Shown piece by piece: positions 23,337 through 31,882 of a stretch of DNA of 33,151 nucleotides. The first letter of the stretch is position 1. Each line of letters starts with the position of its first letter. The stretch comes from Nocardioides psychrotolerans. Its GTDB lineage: Bacteria; Actinomycetota; Actinomycetes; Propionibacteriales; Nocardioidaceae. The notes below the pieces were generated by a model. The model saw nothing but the letters and a program-made list of their open reading frames with translations, had not been told where the DNA came from and made no database searches. The stretch covers positions 1 through 33,151 of the forward strand of contig NZ_FOQG01000029.1 of NCBI RefSeq assembly GCF_900113685.1, given 5' to 3'. Position numbers and translations under genes: made by a program.

Positions 23337-24953
23337 ATGCGTGTGAGGTTTCGACGCAGCCTCGCCCTCGTGGCGGTGGCCCTGGTGGTGTGGGCGGTCG
23401 GGCCGCTGGCCCTGCTGCTCGCGCTCGGCTCGCTCGCGGTCCCGCGCGTGCGGCGTTGGCTGCGACCCACCTGGCGGGTGGTGGCCGGCTGGACCGCGTC
23501 GGTGGCCGTCCTGGTCGGGGTCGTGGTGCTGCTGCCCGACGGCTTCCTCCCGATCCCGCCCGGGATCGGGTCGCTGGCCACCCCGCGCTACGTCGGCAGC
23601 CCGGCCACCCCCCAGCCCATCGACCTGCGGGTCCCGCAGCACCCGCGTCTGGCCGTCAACGGCACCAGTGCGATGCACAACGACGGCTGGTCCACCGATG
23701 CCTATGCCGGCCCGGGCCCGCTCGGGGAGTCCCCGTCCGTCGACACCGCTTGGTATGGCGGGCAGGAGTGCGCCACGCTCGCCTTCGACGCGCAGGGTCG
23801 GCTGATCGCCTTGTGCGGCAACATCAGTGGCCCGGTGCTGCACGTGCTCGACCCCGAGACGATGCGTGCGCAGGACACCCTCGAGCTGCCCGCGCGACGC
23901 GACAACGGCAACGACAAGTTGCCGTGGGAGAACCTCTGTGGCGGCTCCTACTTCTTCCTCGACGACCAGGACCGCGCCGTCACGGCCACCACCGAGCGCG
24001 CCATCGTCGCGGTGACGACCGCCGATGGTCGTGGGGAGCCCGACCTCACCATCCAGACGTCCTACGACCTCTCGGGCGACGTGCCCGAGGACGACTGCCT
24101 GATCGCGCTGATGCCCGACTGGGACGGGCGCATCTGGTTCGGGACCGAGGACGGCCGGGTCGGCTTCGTCGACCCCGGGACCGGCAAGGTGCGGCTGCTC
24201 GAGCTCGGGGAGGAGATCGCCAACTCGTTCTCCGTGGGTGAGGACGGCGGGGTCTACGTCGTCACGGTCGAGGCGCTCTACAAGCTCGGCGTCGACCCTG
24301 CCGGTCGCCCCACGGTCCGCTGGCGCACGATCTACGACCGTGGCACGGAGCAGAAGGACGGCCAGCTCAGCCGCGGCAGCGGCACCACGCCCACGATCCT
24401 GCCGAGCGGCCTGGTCGCCATCACCGACAACGCCGACCCGAAGATGAACGTGCAGTTCTACACCGTCCACGGCGGTGACCTGGTCTGCCAGCAGACGGTC
24501 TTCGAGGATGGCGAGAGCGCCAGCGACAACTCGCTGGTCGCGGTCGGCCCGAGCGGGGTGGTCGTGGAGAACAACTACGGCTACACCGGTCCGTTGCGCA
24601 CCGTCCTGGGTCGCGCGACGCCCGGTGGGTTCGCCCGCGTCGACGTGGTGGACGGAGATTGCGGCGTCGTGTGGACCAACGACCAGGTCGCCCCCACGTC
24701 GGTGGCGAAGGTGTCGCTGGCCAACGGCCTCGTCTACGCCTACACCAAGCGCCGCAGCCTGCTCGGCGTCAACGCGTGGTATTTCACCGCCATCGACGCC
24801 CGCACCGGCCGCACCGCCTTCTCGGTGCGCACCGGCATCGGCTCGATGTTCAACAACCACTACTCCGCGGTGACCCTCGGCCCCGACGGCTCGGCCTACG
24901 TTGCGACGCTCACCGGCATGGTCCGCATCCGCGACCGGGAGCGCAGCTCCTAG
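23337..24953 (+). CDS. Membrane-anchored beta-propeller protein of unknown function
   Basis: A 538-aa protein with two N-terminal membrane spans (about 8-35 and 46-68) and a long extracytoplasmic part with repeated propeller-like blades: ATLAFDAQGRLIALCGN, DGRIWFGTEDGRVGFVDPGTGKV, DGGVYVVTVEALYKLGV, TILPSGLVAITDNAD, LGPDGSAYVATLTGMVRI. The repeats have the D-G-x-h-h pattern of PQQ/NHL/SMP-30 propellers, about six to seven blades. No PQQ or metal ligands can be named. Its stop overlaps the convergent SDR gene by 4 bp. The 107-bp gap upstream (23230-23336) is divergent from the TSP3 gene and shows no clear promoter. Confidence 0.65.
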   Translation: MRVRFRRSLALVAVALVVWAVGPLALLLALGSLAVPRVRRWLRPTWRVVAGWTASVAVLVGVVVLLPDGFLPIPPGIGSLATPRYVGSPATPQPIDLRVPQHPRLAVNGTSAMHNDGWSTDAYAGPGPLGESPSVDTAWYGGQECATLAFDAQGRLIALCGNISGPVLHVLDPETMRAQDTLELPARRDNGNDKLPWENLCGGSYFFLDDQDRAVTATTERAIVAVTTADGRGEPDLTIQTSYDLSGDVPEDDCLIALMPDWDGRIWFGTEDGRVGFVDPGTGKVRLLELGEEIANSFSVGEDGGVYVVTVEALYKLGVDPAGRPTVRWRTIYDRGTEQKDGQLSRGSGTTPTILPSGLVAITDNADPKMNVQFYTVHGGDLVCQQTVFEDGESASDNSLVAVGPSGVVVENNYGYTGPLRTVLGRATPGGFARVDVVDGDCGVVWTNDQVAPTSVAKVSLANGLVYAYTKRRSLLGVNAWYFTAIDARTGRTAFSVRTGIGSMFNNHYSAVTLGPDGSAYVATLTGMVRIRDRERSS

Positions 24954-25879
24954 GGGAAGCGGATCCCGGTCGTCTCCTCGCTGATCTCCCACAGCCGCCG
25001 CATCGAGGCGGGGTCGCGCGACGCCCGGTTGCTCGTGACGACCTGCGGCGCGCCCGCCATCTGCGCGGGCCCGCTGGGGCCGCAGTAGGTGCCACCGGGC
25101 AGGTCTCCCGTGGCTGCCATCAGGGTGGGCCAGGCGCCTGCCGCCGCCGACTGGGAGACCGCCTTGACCGTGGCGTCGAGGATCGAGGCGATGCCGCCCG
25201 AGGAGCGGCCGTACTGACCGTTGGCGGCCAGGTGCGTCCCGGCGAAGCCGGGGTGCGCTGCCATCGCCTCCACCGGCAGCCCGGCCTCGCGGGTCCGGCG
25301 GTCCAGCTCGTAGGTGAAGAGCAGGTTGGCCAGCTTGCTCGAACCGTAGGTGCGCCACGTGTCGTAGCGGCCGGTCTGCTGGCGGGGGTCACCCAGCGGG
25401 GCTTCCTTGGCATAGCGGTGGAACTGCGAGGACACCACGACGACTCGTGCGTCCCCGCTGGCGACCAGCTGGGGGAGGAGCAGCCCGGTGAGGAGGAACG
25501 GCCCGAAGTGGTTGGTCGCCAGCTGCAGCTCGAGGCCGTCGCCGGTGCGGGTCCGGGAGGTGCCCATGACGCCGGCGTTGTTGACCAGCACGTCGATCGG
25601 GCCGTACGACGACGCGGCAGCAGCAGCGGACCTCACCGAGCCGAGGTCCGAGAGGTCGACGCTCAGCTGCTCCAGCGAGGCGGCCGGCACCTCGGCGCGG
25701 ATGGCCGACTCGGTCGCCGCGATCTTGCTCGCGGTGCGACCCGCGAGCACCACGCGCGCGCCACGTCGAGCCAGCTCGAGCGCGGTGAAGTGCCCCAACC
25801 CACCCACGGTCGTGCCCGTGACGACGATGGTGCGGCCGGTCTGGTCGGGGATGTCGGTGAGTCGCCAGCTGGAGCTCAC
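24950..25879 (-). CDS. Short-chain dehydrogenase, retinol-dehydrogenase-like
   Basis: A 309-aa SDR of the retinol-dehydrogenase/WW-oxidoreductase-like branch. The cofactor motif is TGTTVGGLG (the usual T-G-x3-G-I-G with an atypical G-G-L-G), followed by AGRTASK. It has NNAGVM near 94, VVSSQFH near 146 and YGSSKLANLLF with the catalytic Tyr and Lys near 177-181. Bacterial members reduce or oxidise assorted lipophilic alcohols and the substrate is unknown. The GTG 25879 start overlaps the stop of the upstream TIGR03083 gene (GTGA), indicating translational coupling. Confidence 0.85.
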   Translation of the reverse strand: MSSSWRLTDIPDQTGRTIVVTGTTVGGLGHFTALELARRGARVVLAGRTASKIAATESAIRAEVPAASLEQLSVDLSDLGSVRSAAAAASSYGPIDVLVNNAGVMGTSRTRTGDGLELQLATNHFGPFLLTGLLLPQLVASGDARVVVVSSQFHRYAKEAPLGDPRQQTGRYDTWRTYGSSKLANLLFTYELDRRTREAGLPVEAMAAHPGFAGTHLAANGQYGRSSGGIASILDATVKAVSQSAAAGAWPTLMAATGDLPGGTYCGPSGPAQMAGAPQVVTSNRASRDPASMRRLWEISEETTGIRFP

Positions 25880-26691
25880 GGGGTCGTGGCCATCGCGTCG
25901 ACGACCTGCTGACCGAGCACCTCGTCCCCCTCGACCACCACGGCGTCCGGGTCGGCCGGGCAGCGGCCCCCGGCGAGAACGATGAAGGTGCCGCGGTCCA
26001 TGCGCAGCGTGACGGTCGGGTCGGCAGGCGGCCCGTCCAGGCGCTCGCCGCGACCGGCGTCGTTGATGACGAAGGCGACGGGTTCGCTGCCCGTCATGTC
26101 CAGGACCAGGCTGGTCCCGGGGGCGGCGCCGACCTTCTTGCCGAGCACGAAGCCGAGGCTGTCGGCAAGGTACTCGGCGGTGTGCCTCGCGGGCGCGGTG
26201 TCGAGTCCTCCGGGGAGACCGACCGCCCGGCGTACGTCCTGCTCGTGCATCCACACGTCCAGCGGGCGGTTGCGCAGCAGCACCTCCCAGGTCCACGGCA
26301 CGCCGCCGAAGACGACCTCGGGCTTGGCGGCGGCGTCCGTGGGTGGGTCGGCCAGCAGCATCGTGTGGCGGGTGGTCGCCGACTCGCGGATCTCGTTGAT
26401 GATCGTGTCGGGGTCCGTGTCGCGGCGGTTGACGACGCCGATCTCGGTGTAGAGCCCCATGAAGCCCGTGACGTGCGGCGGCTCGCCGACGTCGGCCGTC
26501 TCCTCCGGGCCGCCGGCGAGGACGCCCTCGAGGTGCGCGACGTGCGCGGCGACGGCCCGCACGTCCCACCCGGGCAGGTCGGTCGGGATGTCCCACTGCT
26601 CGGGCGTGAGCTCCTCGAGCAGGCTGGTGAAGTCGTTGATCGCGCTCCACCAGACGTCGATGTAGCCGGCGAGTCTCTCCTGGTCGGTCAT
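25876..26691 (-). CDS. Maleylpyruvate isomerase family mycothiol-dependent enzyme (TIGR03083)
   Basis: A 271-aa protein. Residues about 8-160 are a DinB/MDMPI-N four-helix domain (LTPEQWDIPTDLPGWDVRAVAAHVAHLEG, with H52 as a likely metal ligand of the DinB-type His triad; DVWMHEQDVRRAVG carries another). The C-terminal domain (about 175-265) is an SCP2-like fold common to these proteins. Characterised relatives use mycothiol, consistent with an actinobacterial host. The actual reaction here is unknown. It is the first gene of a pair with the SDR; the two may act on one thiol adduct, but that is only inferred from coupling. Confidence 0.85.
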   Translation of the reverse strand: MTDQERLAGYIDVWWSAINDFTSLLEELTPEQWDIPTDLPGWDVRAVAAHVAHLEGVLAGGPEETADVGEPPHVTGFMGLYTEIGVVNRRDTDPDTIINEIRESATTRHTMLLADPPTDAAAKPEVVFGGVPWTWEVLLRNRPLDVWMHEQDVRRAVGLPGGLDTAPARHTAEYLADSLGFVLGKKVGAAPGTSLVLDMTGSEPVAFVINDAGRGERLDGPPADPTVTLRMDRGTFIVLAGGRCPADPDAVVVEGDEVLGQQVVDAMATTP

Positions 26692-26732
26692 GGGCGCAGC
26701 CTAGTGAATGGCCCGCATCGCGGAGGAACGGC

Positions 26733-27350
26733 TCAGCCCGATGCCAGCTTGACCGCGATCGCCAGCATGGTCAGGCCGATCAGCACGTCGAGCACGCGCC
26801 ACGCCCGCGGCCTCGCCAGCGCCCGCTCGGCCAGTCGGGCGCCGTAGCCGAGGGCGGTGAACCACAGGATGCTCGCCGCGCAGGCCCCGACGGTGAACCA
26901 CCAGCGTCCGCCACCCTGGTCACTCTGCTGGGCGTTGGCGATCGAGCCGAGCAGCAGCACGGTGTCGAGGTAGACGTGGGGGTTGAGCCAGGTCAGCGCG
27001 ACCGCGGTCGTCACGGCGGCCCGGAGCGAGGGAGCGCCGGCGCGGGCGGCCTCCAGGCCCTGCGGGCGGCGGGCGCGCAGCAGCGAGCTCACGCCGTACC
27101 AGGTGAGGAAGGCGACGCCGAGCCAGCGCACCACGTCGAGGATCCATCCGGCCTGCTCGACGACCGTGCCGATCCCGCTGACGCCGGCGACGATCAGCAC
27201 CAGGTCCGAGATCGCACACACCGCGACCACCGGACCGACGTGTGCCCGCAGGAGGCCCTGGCGCAGGACGTAGGCGTTCTGCGCACCGATCGCGATGATC
27301 AGCGTGAGGCCGGTGAGCAGACCGGAGGCGAGGGAGGCGAGCACGCCCAC
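26733..27350 (-). CDS. lysE: LysE/ArgO family basic amino acid exporter
   Basis: A 205-aa membrane transporter with about six spans. The N-terminal GLLTGLTLIIAIGAQNAYVLRQGL is the LysE/ArgO signature (G-A-Q-N), and TWLNPHVYLDTVLLLGSIA near residue 118 holds the second conserved N-P-x-x-x-x-D motif. It exports lysine/arginine-like amino acids when they accumulate, for example from peptides. The divergent LysR-type gene 64 bp away is the usual partner (LysG/ArgP), which activates the exporter in the presence of lysine or arginine; this arrangement makes the substrate class likely. Confidence 0.9.
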   Translation of the reverse strand: MGVLASLASGLLTGLTLIIAIGAQNAYVLRQGLLRAHVGPVVAVCAISDLVLIVAGVSGIGTVVEQAGWILDVVRWLGVAFLTWYGVSSLLRARRPQGLEAARAGAPSLRAAVTTAVALTWLNPHVYLDTVLLLGSIANAQQSDQGGGRWWFTVGACAASILWFTALGYGARLAERALARPRAWRVLDVLIGLTMLAIAVKLASG

Positions 27351-27402
27351 GACGCTAGGGGTCGCAGCCAGGCAAGACCAGCGAAAGAATCTTCACGATC
27401 AT

Positions 27403-27414
27403 TAGCATGGCTTC
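27403..27414 (+). promoter_or_regulatory. Leaderless-type -10 element (TAGCAT) before lysG
   Basis: TAGCAT (27403-27408) followed by six bases and ATG 27415 fits the TANNNT-N6-ATG pattern of leaderless actinobacterial transcripts; no Shine-Dalgarno is present. The 64-bp lysE-lysG gap also holds an AT-richer stretch around 27384-27406 (GAAAGAATCTTC and beyond), where LysG would be expected to bind. Confidence 0.4.
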
Positions 27415-28305
27415 ATGGAGCCCCAACCCGCACAGCTCGCCGCACTCGTGGCGATCATCGAGCACGGCACCTTCGACGCCGCTGCCCGCCACCTCCACGT
27501 GACCCCCAGCGCCGTCAGCCAGCGCATCCGGGCGCTCGAGTCGGCGGCCGGTCGGGTGCTCGTCCAGCGCACCACGCCCTGCCGCCCCACCGAGGCCGGG
27601 CAGACCCTGCTGCGCCTGGCCCGCCAGACCCGCCTGCTGTACGACGAGGCGCGCGACGCACTGGGCGACTCGCCGGGGGTGCCCCTCGAGCTCGCCGTCG
27701 CGGTCAGTGCCGACTCGCTGGCCACGTGGTTCCGGCCGGTGATGAGCCGGGTGGCGACCTGGCCGGGCACCACGCTGCGGCTGCACGTCGAGGACCAGGC
27801 GCACACGGCTGCCCTGCTCAGGCGTGGTGACGTGCTCGCCGCGGTGACCTCCGAGCCGACGCCGGTGCAGGGCTGCATGGTGGAGCCGCTCGGGGTGCTG
27901 CGCTACCGCCCGGTGGCGGCGCCGGAGCTCGCCGAGCGCTGGCGGGCCGGGCGCGGCTACGACTGGGCGCGGATGCCGGTGGTGGTCTTCAACGAGAAGG
28001 ACGACCTCCAGCACGACCTGCTCGCCGGGCGCGGTGGACCGCCGTCCGTCGTGCACCGGGTCCCCACGTCGGCCGACTTCCACGAGGCGGTGCGCCGCGG
28101 GCTCGGTTGGGGGATGCTGCCCGACCCGCAGGCACTGCCGGACCTCGCGGAGGGACGGGTGGTGAGCCTGCTGACGCGCGGCCAGGTCGACGTACCCCTC
28201 TTCTGGCAGCGCTGGCGTTTGGAGAGCCTGGCCCTCGGAACGCTCACGGACGGGGTCCGTGCCGCTGCCCGTGCGGGTCTGCGTCGACCGAGCCCCTCTC
28301 CGTGA
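27415..28305 (+). CDS. lysG: LysR-type activator of lysE (LysG/ArgP)
   Basis: A 296-aa LTTR. The winged helix-turn-helix is residues about 5-65 (LAALVAIIEHGTFDAAARHLHVTPSAVSQRIRALE); the rest is the periplasmic-binding-fold effector domain. QLAALVAIIEHGTFDAAA and VTPSAVSQRI are typical of the ArgP/IciA/LysG branch, which senses lysine and arginine. Divergent placement next to the LysE-type exporter supports the function. The upstream ATG at 27407 is out of frame, so 27415 is the start. Confidence 0.85.
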   Translation: MEPQPAQLAALVAIIEHGTFDAAARHLHVTPSAVSQRIRALESAAGRVLVQRTTPCRPTEAGQTLLRLARQTRLLYDEARDALGDSPGVPLELAVAVSADSLATWFRPVMSRVATWPGTTLRLHVEDQAHTAALLRRGDVLAAVTSEPTPVQGCMVEPLGVLRYRPVAAPELAERWRAGRGYDWARMPVVVFNEKDDLQHDLLAGRGGPPSVVHRVPTSADFHEAVRRGLGWGMLPDPQALPDLAEGRVVSLLTRGQVDVPLFWQRWRLESLALGTLTDGVRAAARAGLRRPSPSP

Positions 28306-28310
28306 ACCGC

Positions 28311-28361
28311 CTGACGCACGACGACCCCCGGCCGGTCATCCGGGCGGGGGCCGTGCGTCAG
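28311..28361. terminator. Long bidirectional terminator hairpin between lysG and fadE5
   Basis: The outer stem is CTGACGCACG (28311-28320) with CGTGCGTCAG (28352-28361), ten perfect pairs. A GC-rich inner part follows (CCCCCGG against CCGGGCGGGGG). It starts 6 bp after the lysG stop and ends 17 bp before the fadE5 stop on the other strand, so it can serve both convergent genes. Confidence 0.75.
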
Positions 28362-28377
28362 AGCTGGTGGAGCGGGA

Positions 28378-30243
28378 TCAGAACGCGTCCTCGGAGAGGT
28401 CCATCAGCGAGAGGTCGATGCCCTCGGCGATGACGCGCTCGGCGGTGAGGCGGGGCAGGTTGGTCTGCGCGAAGAACTGCGCAGCGGCGACCTTGCCCTC
28501 GTAGAACGCCTTGTCCTTCGCGGACAGGTCGTCGCCACCGAGCTTGCCGAGTGCCACCTCGGCGCCGCGCAGCAGCAGCCAGCCGCAGACCACGTCACCC
28601 AACGCCATCAGCAGACGCGTGGTGTTGAGCCCGACCTTGTAGATGTTGCGGATCTCGTCCTGGGCGGACATCAGGTCGTTGATCATGTGGGCGACGATCG
28701 CGTTGGCGTCGTCGAGCGCCGTCGCGAGGAGCTGACGCTCCACCTTGAGGCGACCGTTGCCGGCCTCGGAGTCGATGAACGACTGGATCTCACCCGCGAG
28801 GTGGCCCAGCGCCTTGCCCTGGTCCTTGACGATCTTGCGGAAGAAGAAGTCCTGGCCCTGGATCGCGGTGGTGCCCTCGTAGAGGGTGTCGATCTTGGCG
28901 TCGCGGACGTACTGCTCGATCGGATACTCCTGGAGGAAGCCCGAGCCGCCGTAGGTCTGCAGCGACTCCGTGCCGAGCAGGACCCAGGAGCGCTCGGAGC
29001 CGTAGCCCTTGACGATCGGGAGCAGGAGGTCGTTGACCTTCTCGGCCAGCTCGTCTCGCTCGCCCTGGTGCTCGGCGATCATGACGGTGTCCTGCCAGGA
29101 GGCGGTGTAGAGCACGAGGGCGCGCATGGCCTCGGAGAAGGACTTCTGCGTCATGAGCGAGCGACGCACGTCGGGGTGGTGCGTGATGGTCACGCGCGGC
29201 GCGGTCTTGTCGCCGGACTGCGTCAGGTCGGCGCCCTGGACGCGGGTCTTGGCGTAGTCGAGCGCGTTGAGGTAGCCGGTCGAGAGGGTCGCGATGGCCT
29301 TCGTGCCGACCATCATGCGGGCGTTCTCGATGACCTGGAACATCTGCGCGATCCCGTTGTGGACCTCGCCCAGCAGCCAGCCCTGGGCCGCCTCGCCGCC
29401 ACCGACCTGCGGGTCGCCGAAGGTGACCTCGCAGGTGTTGGAGACCTTGATGCCCATCTTGTGCTCGACAGCTGTGACGTAGACGCCGTTGCGGGCGCCG
29501 GTCAGCTCACCGGTCTCGTGGTCGAAGTGGTGCTCGGGCATCCAGAAGAGGGAGAGGCCCTTGGTGCCGGGACCGCCGACGCCGTCGACGCCCTCGGGGC
29601 GCGCGAGGACGAGGTGCATGATGTTCTCGCTCAGGTCGTGCGTCGCGCTGGTGATGAAGCGCTTGACGCCCGTGATGTTCCACGAGCCGTCCTCGTTGGC
29701 GGTGGCCTTCGCGCGACCGGCGCCGACGTCGGAGCCCGCGTCGGGCTCGGTCAGCACCATGGTGCAGCCCCACTGGCGCTCGACCATGATCTGGGCGATG
29801 CGCTTGTCGCGGTCGTTGCCGTTGCGGTGGATGACGGCTGCGAAGGGTGCGCCGGCGGCGTACATGTGGATGGGGGCGTTGGCGCCCAGCACGAGCTCAC
29901 CGATGGCCCAGTTGATCGTGGCGGGGGCCGGCGTGCCGCCGAGCTCCTCGCTGATCTGGAGGCGCCAGTATTCAGCGTCCATCCACGTCTGGTAGCTCTT
30001 CTTGAAGCTCTCGGGCATCGGGGCGGTGTGCGTCTGCGGGTCGAAGACCGGCGGGTTGCGGTCGCTGTCCTCGTAGGACGCGGCCAGGTCCTCGCGGGCC
30101 AGACGGTCGACCTCGGTGAGGATCTCGCGGGCGGTCTCGCCGTCCACCTCGCCGAACGGGCCGGAGCCCAGGACCTCGTCGCGGCCCAGGACCTCGAAGA
30201 GGTTGAACTCGATGTCGCGGAGGTTGCTCTTGTAGTGGCTCAC
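28378..30243 (-). CDS. fadE5: Acyl-CoA dehydrogenase, FadE5-like
   Basis: A 621-aa enzyme of the large acyl-CoA dehydrogenase subgroup; most are about 380-400 aa, but FadE5-type members are about 600. It matches M. tuberculosis FadE5 (Rv0244c) as I recall it from the first residues (SHYKSNLRD) through MVLTEPDAGSDVGAGR, VKRFITSA, ENARMMVGTKAIATLSTGY and TLYE456GTTAIQ, E456 being the likely catalytic base, to LMDLSEDAF. It introduces the alpha-beta double bond of acyl-CoA in beta-oxidation, FAD-dependent and homodimeric; FadE5 accepts a broad chain-length range. GTG 30243 is chosen because the family starts at SHYKSN, although the frame is open further upstream. It is divergent from the Rrf2 gene. 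Confidence 0.9.
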   Translation of the reverse strand: MSHYKSNLRDIEFNLFEVLGRDEVLGSGPFGEVDGETAREILTEVDRLAREDLAASYEDSDRNPPVFDPQTHTAPMPESFKKSYQTWMDAEYWRLQISEELGGTPAPATINWAIGELVLGANAPIHMYAAGAPFAAVIHRNGNDRDKRIAQIMVERQWGCTMVLTEPDAGSDVGAGRAKATANEDGSWNITGVKRFITSATHDLSENIMHLVLARPEGVDGVGGPGTKGLSLFWMPEHHFDHETGELTGARNGVYVTAVEHKMGIKVSNTCEVTFGDPQVGGGEAAQGWLLGEVHNGIAQMFQVIENARMMVGTKAIATLSTGYLNALDYAKTRVQGADLTQSGDKTAPRVTITHHPDVRRSLMTQKSFSEAMRALVLYTASWQDTVMIAEHQGERDELAEKVNDLLLPIVKGYGSERSWVLLGTESLQTYGGSGFLQEYPIEQYVRDAKIDTLYEGTTAIQGQDFFFRKIVKDQGKALGHLAGEIQSFIDSEAGNGRLKVERQLLATALDDANAIVAHMINDLMSAQDEIRNIYKVGLNTTRLLMALGDVVCGWLLLRGAEVALGKLGGDDLSAKDKAFYEGKVAAAQFFAQTNLPRLTAERVIAEGIDLSLMDLSEDAF

Positions 30244-30292
30244 TGACGCACCGTTTCTGTATCGAGGATTGACGCTACTCGTCGGTAACATA

Positions 30293-30321
30293 ATGATAGG
30301 GAGGGTGCTAGCAGCATGCAA
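30293..30321 (-). promoter_or_regulatory. Putative sigma-70-type promoter of fadE5
   Basis: On the minus strand TTGCAT (30316-30321) and TATCAT (30293-30298) are separated by 17 bp. The -10 matches the consensus at five of six positions, the -35 at three. It would give a leader of about 40 bases before GTG 30243. Confidence 0.4.
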
Positions 30322-30330
30322 GCCACGGCT

Positions 30331-30352
30331 AGCACTCGGCCAGCACTCGGCC
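30331..30352 (+). repeat. Tandem 11-bp repeat (AGCACTCGGCC x2)
   Basis: Two perfect copies of AGCACTCGGCC back to back, followed by the related AGCAGCCAGCCAGCACGG. It lies in the fadE5-Rrf2 divergent gap (30244-30460), just upstream of the fadE5 -35. It may be a regulator-binding array or simple slippage. Confidence 0.5.
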
Positions 30353-30460
30353 AGCAGCCAGCCAGCACGGGCGACCCGGATCTCCCGCCGCTCGAGGTCG
30401 ATCGGCACCAGCGGGTTGTTGGTCCAGTGAATGACTCGATCTATCTGAGACAATGGCTTC

Positions 30461-30919
30461 ATGCGAGTTTCCGCGAAGTCCGACTACGCCTTGCGTGCGC
30501 TGATCGAGATGGCCACCCGCGTCGACGGTCGCGCCGTGAGCGCCGAGGAGCTCGGCAGGCTCCAGGAGATCCCCCACGGCTTCCTCCAGGCGATCCTCGC
30601 CGACCTGCGCCGGGCCGGCATCGTCATGTCCCAGCGCGGTCAGTCGGGTGGTTGGCGGATGGGACGGGCGCCGGGCGAGGTGTCGGTCGCCGACGTCATC
30701 CGGGCCGTCGACGGTCCGCTGGTCTCGGTCTACGGCCTGCGTCCCGAGGCGGTCCGCTACAACGAGTCGGCCGAGGTGCTCCAGCACGTGTGGATCGCGG
30801 CTCGTCGCTCGCTGCGCGATGTCTTCGAGCAGGTCTCGATCCAGCAGCTGGCCGACCAGAAGCTCCCCAAGGCCGTCACGTCACGCACGGCCGACGAGGA
30901 TGCCTGGCAGCCGCACTGA
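30461..30919 (+). CDS. Rrf2 family transcriptional regulator without cysteines
   Basis: A 152-aa winged-helix regulator: MRVSAKSDYALRALIEMA is the Rrf2 start, then LQEIPHGFLQAILADLRRAGIVMSQRGQSGGWRM, the recognition helix and wing. Iron-sulfur Rrf2 proteins (IscR, NsrR) have three cysteines in the loop near residues 90-110; this protein has none, so it should not carry such a cluster and may instead sense a small molecule, as CymR-like members do. GACAAT six bases before ATG 30461 could be a leaderless -10. It is divergent from fadE5, which it may control. Confidence 0.9.
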   Translation: MRVSAKSDYALRALIEMATRVDGRAVSAEELGRLQEIPHGFLQAILADLRRAGIVMSQRGQSGGWRMGRAPGEVSVADVIRAVDGPLVSVYGLRPEAVRYNESAEVLQHVWIAARRSLRDVFEQVSIQQLADQKLPKAVTSRTADEDAWQPH

Positions 30920-30928
30920 TCAAGCAGG

Positions 30929-31798
30929 TCAGGCGACGGAGGGGTCGCTCTCCCGCCGGCGCAGCTTGCGGCGCTTGCGCTCCAGCTCGACCACCCGGGT
31001 GGTGAGCGTGTCGTTGCGGCGCGCGAGCCGCTCGAGCTCGCGCAGGGCGTCGTTGAGCGCCTGGTCCGAGCTGTGGATCAGCTCCTGGGGATCCGCGACG
31101 GCGCAGCCGTTGTCGCACAGGTCGGTGAGGTCGCCGTGCACGTCCACCTCGCGGCTGGCCACCTGGTGCTCCCAGCGGCGACCCAGCTCGCGCAGCGCCT
31201 CCTGGCGCTCGGTGGACACGAGTCGCTGCGGGCGCTCGACGAGCGGCTTCCCGACGCCGTCCAGGGGCAGCGACGCGGTCCCGAAGCCGACGATCCGGCC
31301 GAAGGCCTTCCACACGGCCTTGCGACCGCGGTCTGGCGGCACGACGACCACGTGCACCCGCTCGGGCTTGCCGACGGAGGTCGTCCAGCGGTCGAGGATC
31401 GCGCCGAGGTCGAGGTCGGGGTCGCTCCACGTGTCCGGGGCAGCCACCGTGACCACCACGTGGATCTTGAAGCCGGCCAGGGCGTCGAGCAGCAGGGCGA
31501 TCTGGTCGGGCGTCGCGTCGGCGAGCAGGGGCTGGCTGAACACCAAGGTGTCCTTGCCCTTGTAGCCGCGGCGGCAGATGCGCGACCAGGCGCCTTCCAC
31601 CTCGGCGCGGTCGTAGCCCCAGGCGTGGTGCTCACGCCGGATCTCGATCGCGGCACGGAACATCTCTTCCGCAGACGTGGCGGGCCGTCGTACGCCGAGG
31701 TCGGCGAGGGCGTGCCCGTGCAGCTCGAGTGCGGCGTCGAGGAAGTCCGCGGAGCGGTCGTCGAGGCCGACGTGGAGGAATGCCTTGCGCTTGGCCAT
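30929..31798 (-). CDS. Sulfotransferase-like protein with degenerate PAPS loop
   Basis: A 289-aa protein resembling an actinobacterial sulfotransferase-like family that starts MAKRKAFLHVGLPKTGTT. Here the same start is kept (MAKRKAFLHVGL) but the P-loop-like PKTGTT that binds the 5'-phosphate of PAPS is replaced by DDRSAD. HAWGYDRAEVEGAW, FSQPLLADATPDQI and VHVVVVPPDRGRKAVWKAF keep the fold. The last ~45 residues are a charged coiled coil (LRELERLARRNDTLTTRVVELE). It is probably not an active sulfotransferase and may bind a partner. The family comparison is from memory. Confidence 0.6.
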   Translation of the reverse strand: MAKRKAFLHVGLDDRSADFLDAALELHGHALADLGVRRPATSAEEMFRAAIEIRREHHAWGYDRAEVEGAWSRICRRGYKGKDTLVFSQPLLADATPDQIALLLDALAGFKIHVVVTVAAPDTWSDPDLDLGAILDRWTTSVGKPERVHVVVVPPDRGRKAVWKAFGRIVGFGTASLPLDGVGKPLVERPQRLVSTERQEALRELGRRWEHQVASREVDVHGDLTDLCDNGCAVADPQELIHSSDQALNDALRELERLARRNDTLTTRVVELERKRRKLRRRESDPSVA

Positions 31799-31882
31799 GT
31801 CGCCACGGTCACAGTCACAAGCCAGCGCGGGACCAGCAGGGGGCCAGGGGCAGACGGCGGATGGGTGAACGTCTGGTGACGC

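Noticed and set aside
30244..30462. N-terminal extension of the acyl-CoA dehydrogenase frame
   Set aside because: FadE5-type proteins start SHYKSN; the extension contains the promoter region and has no family resemblance.
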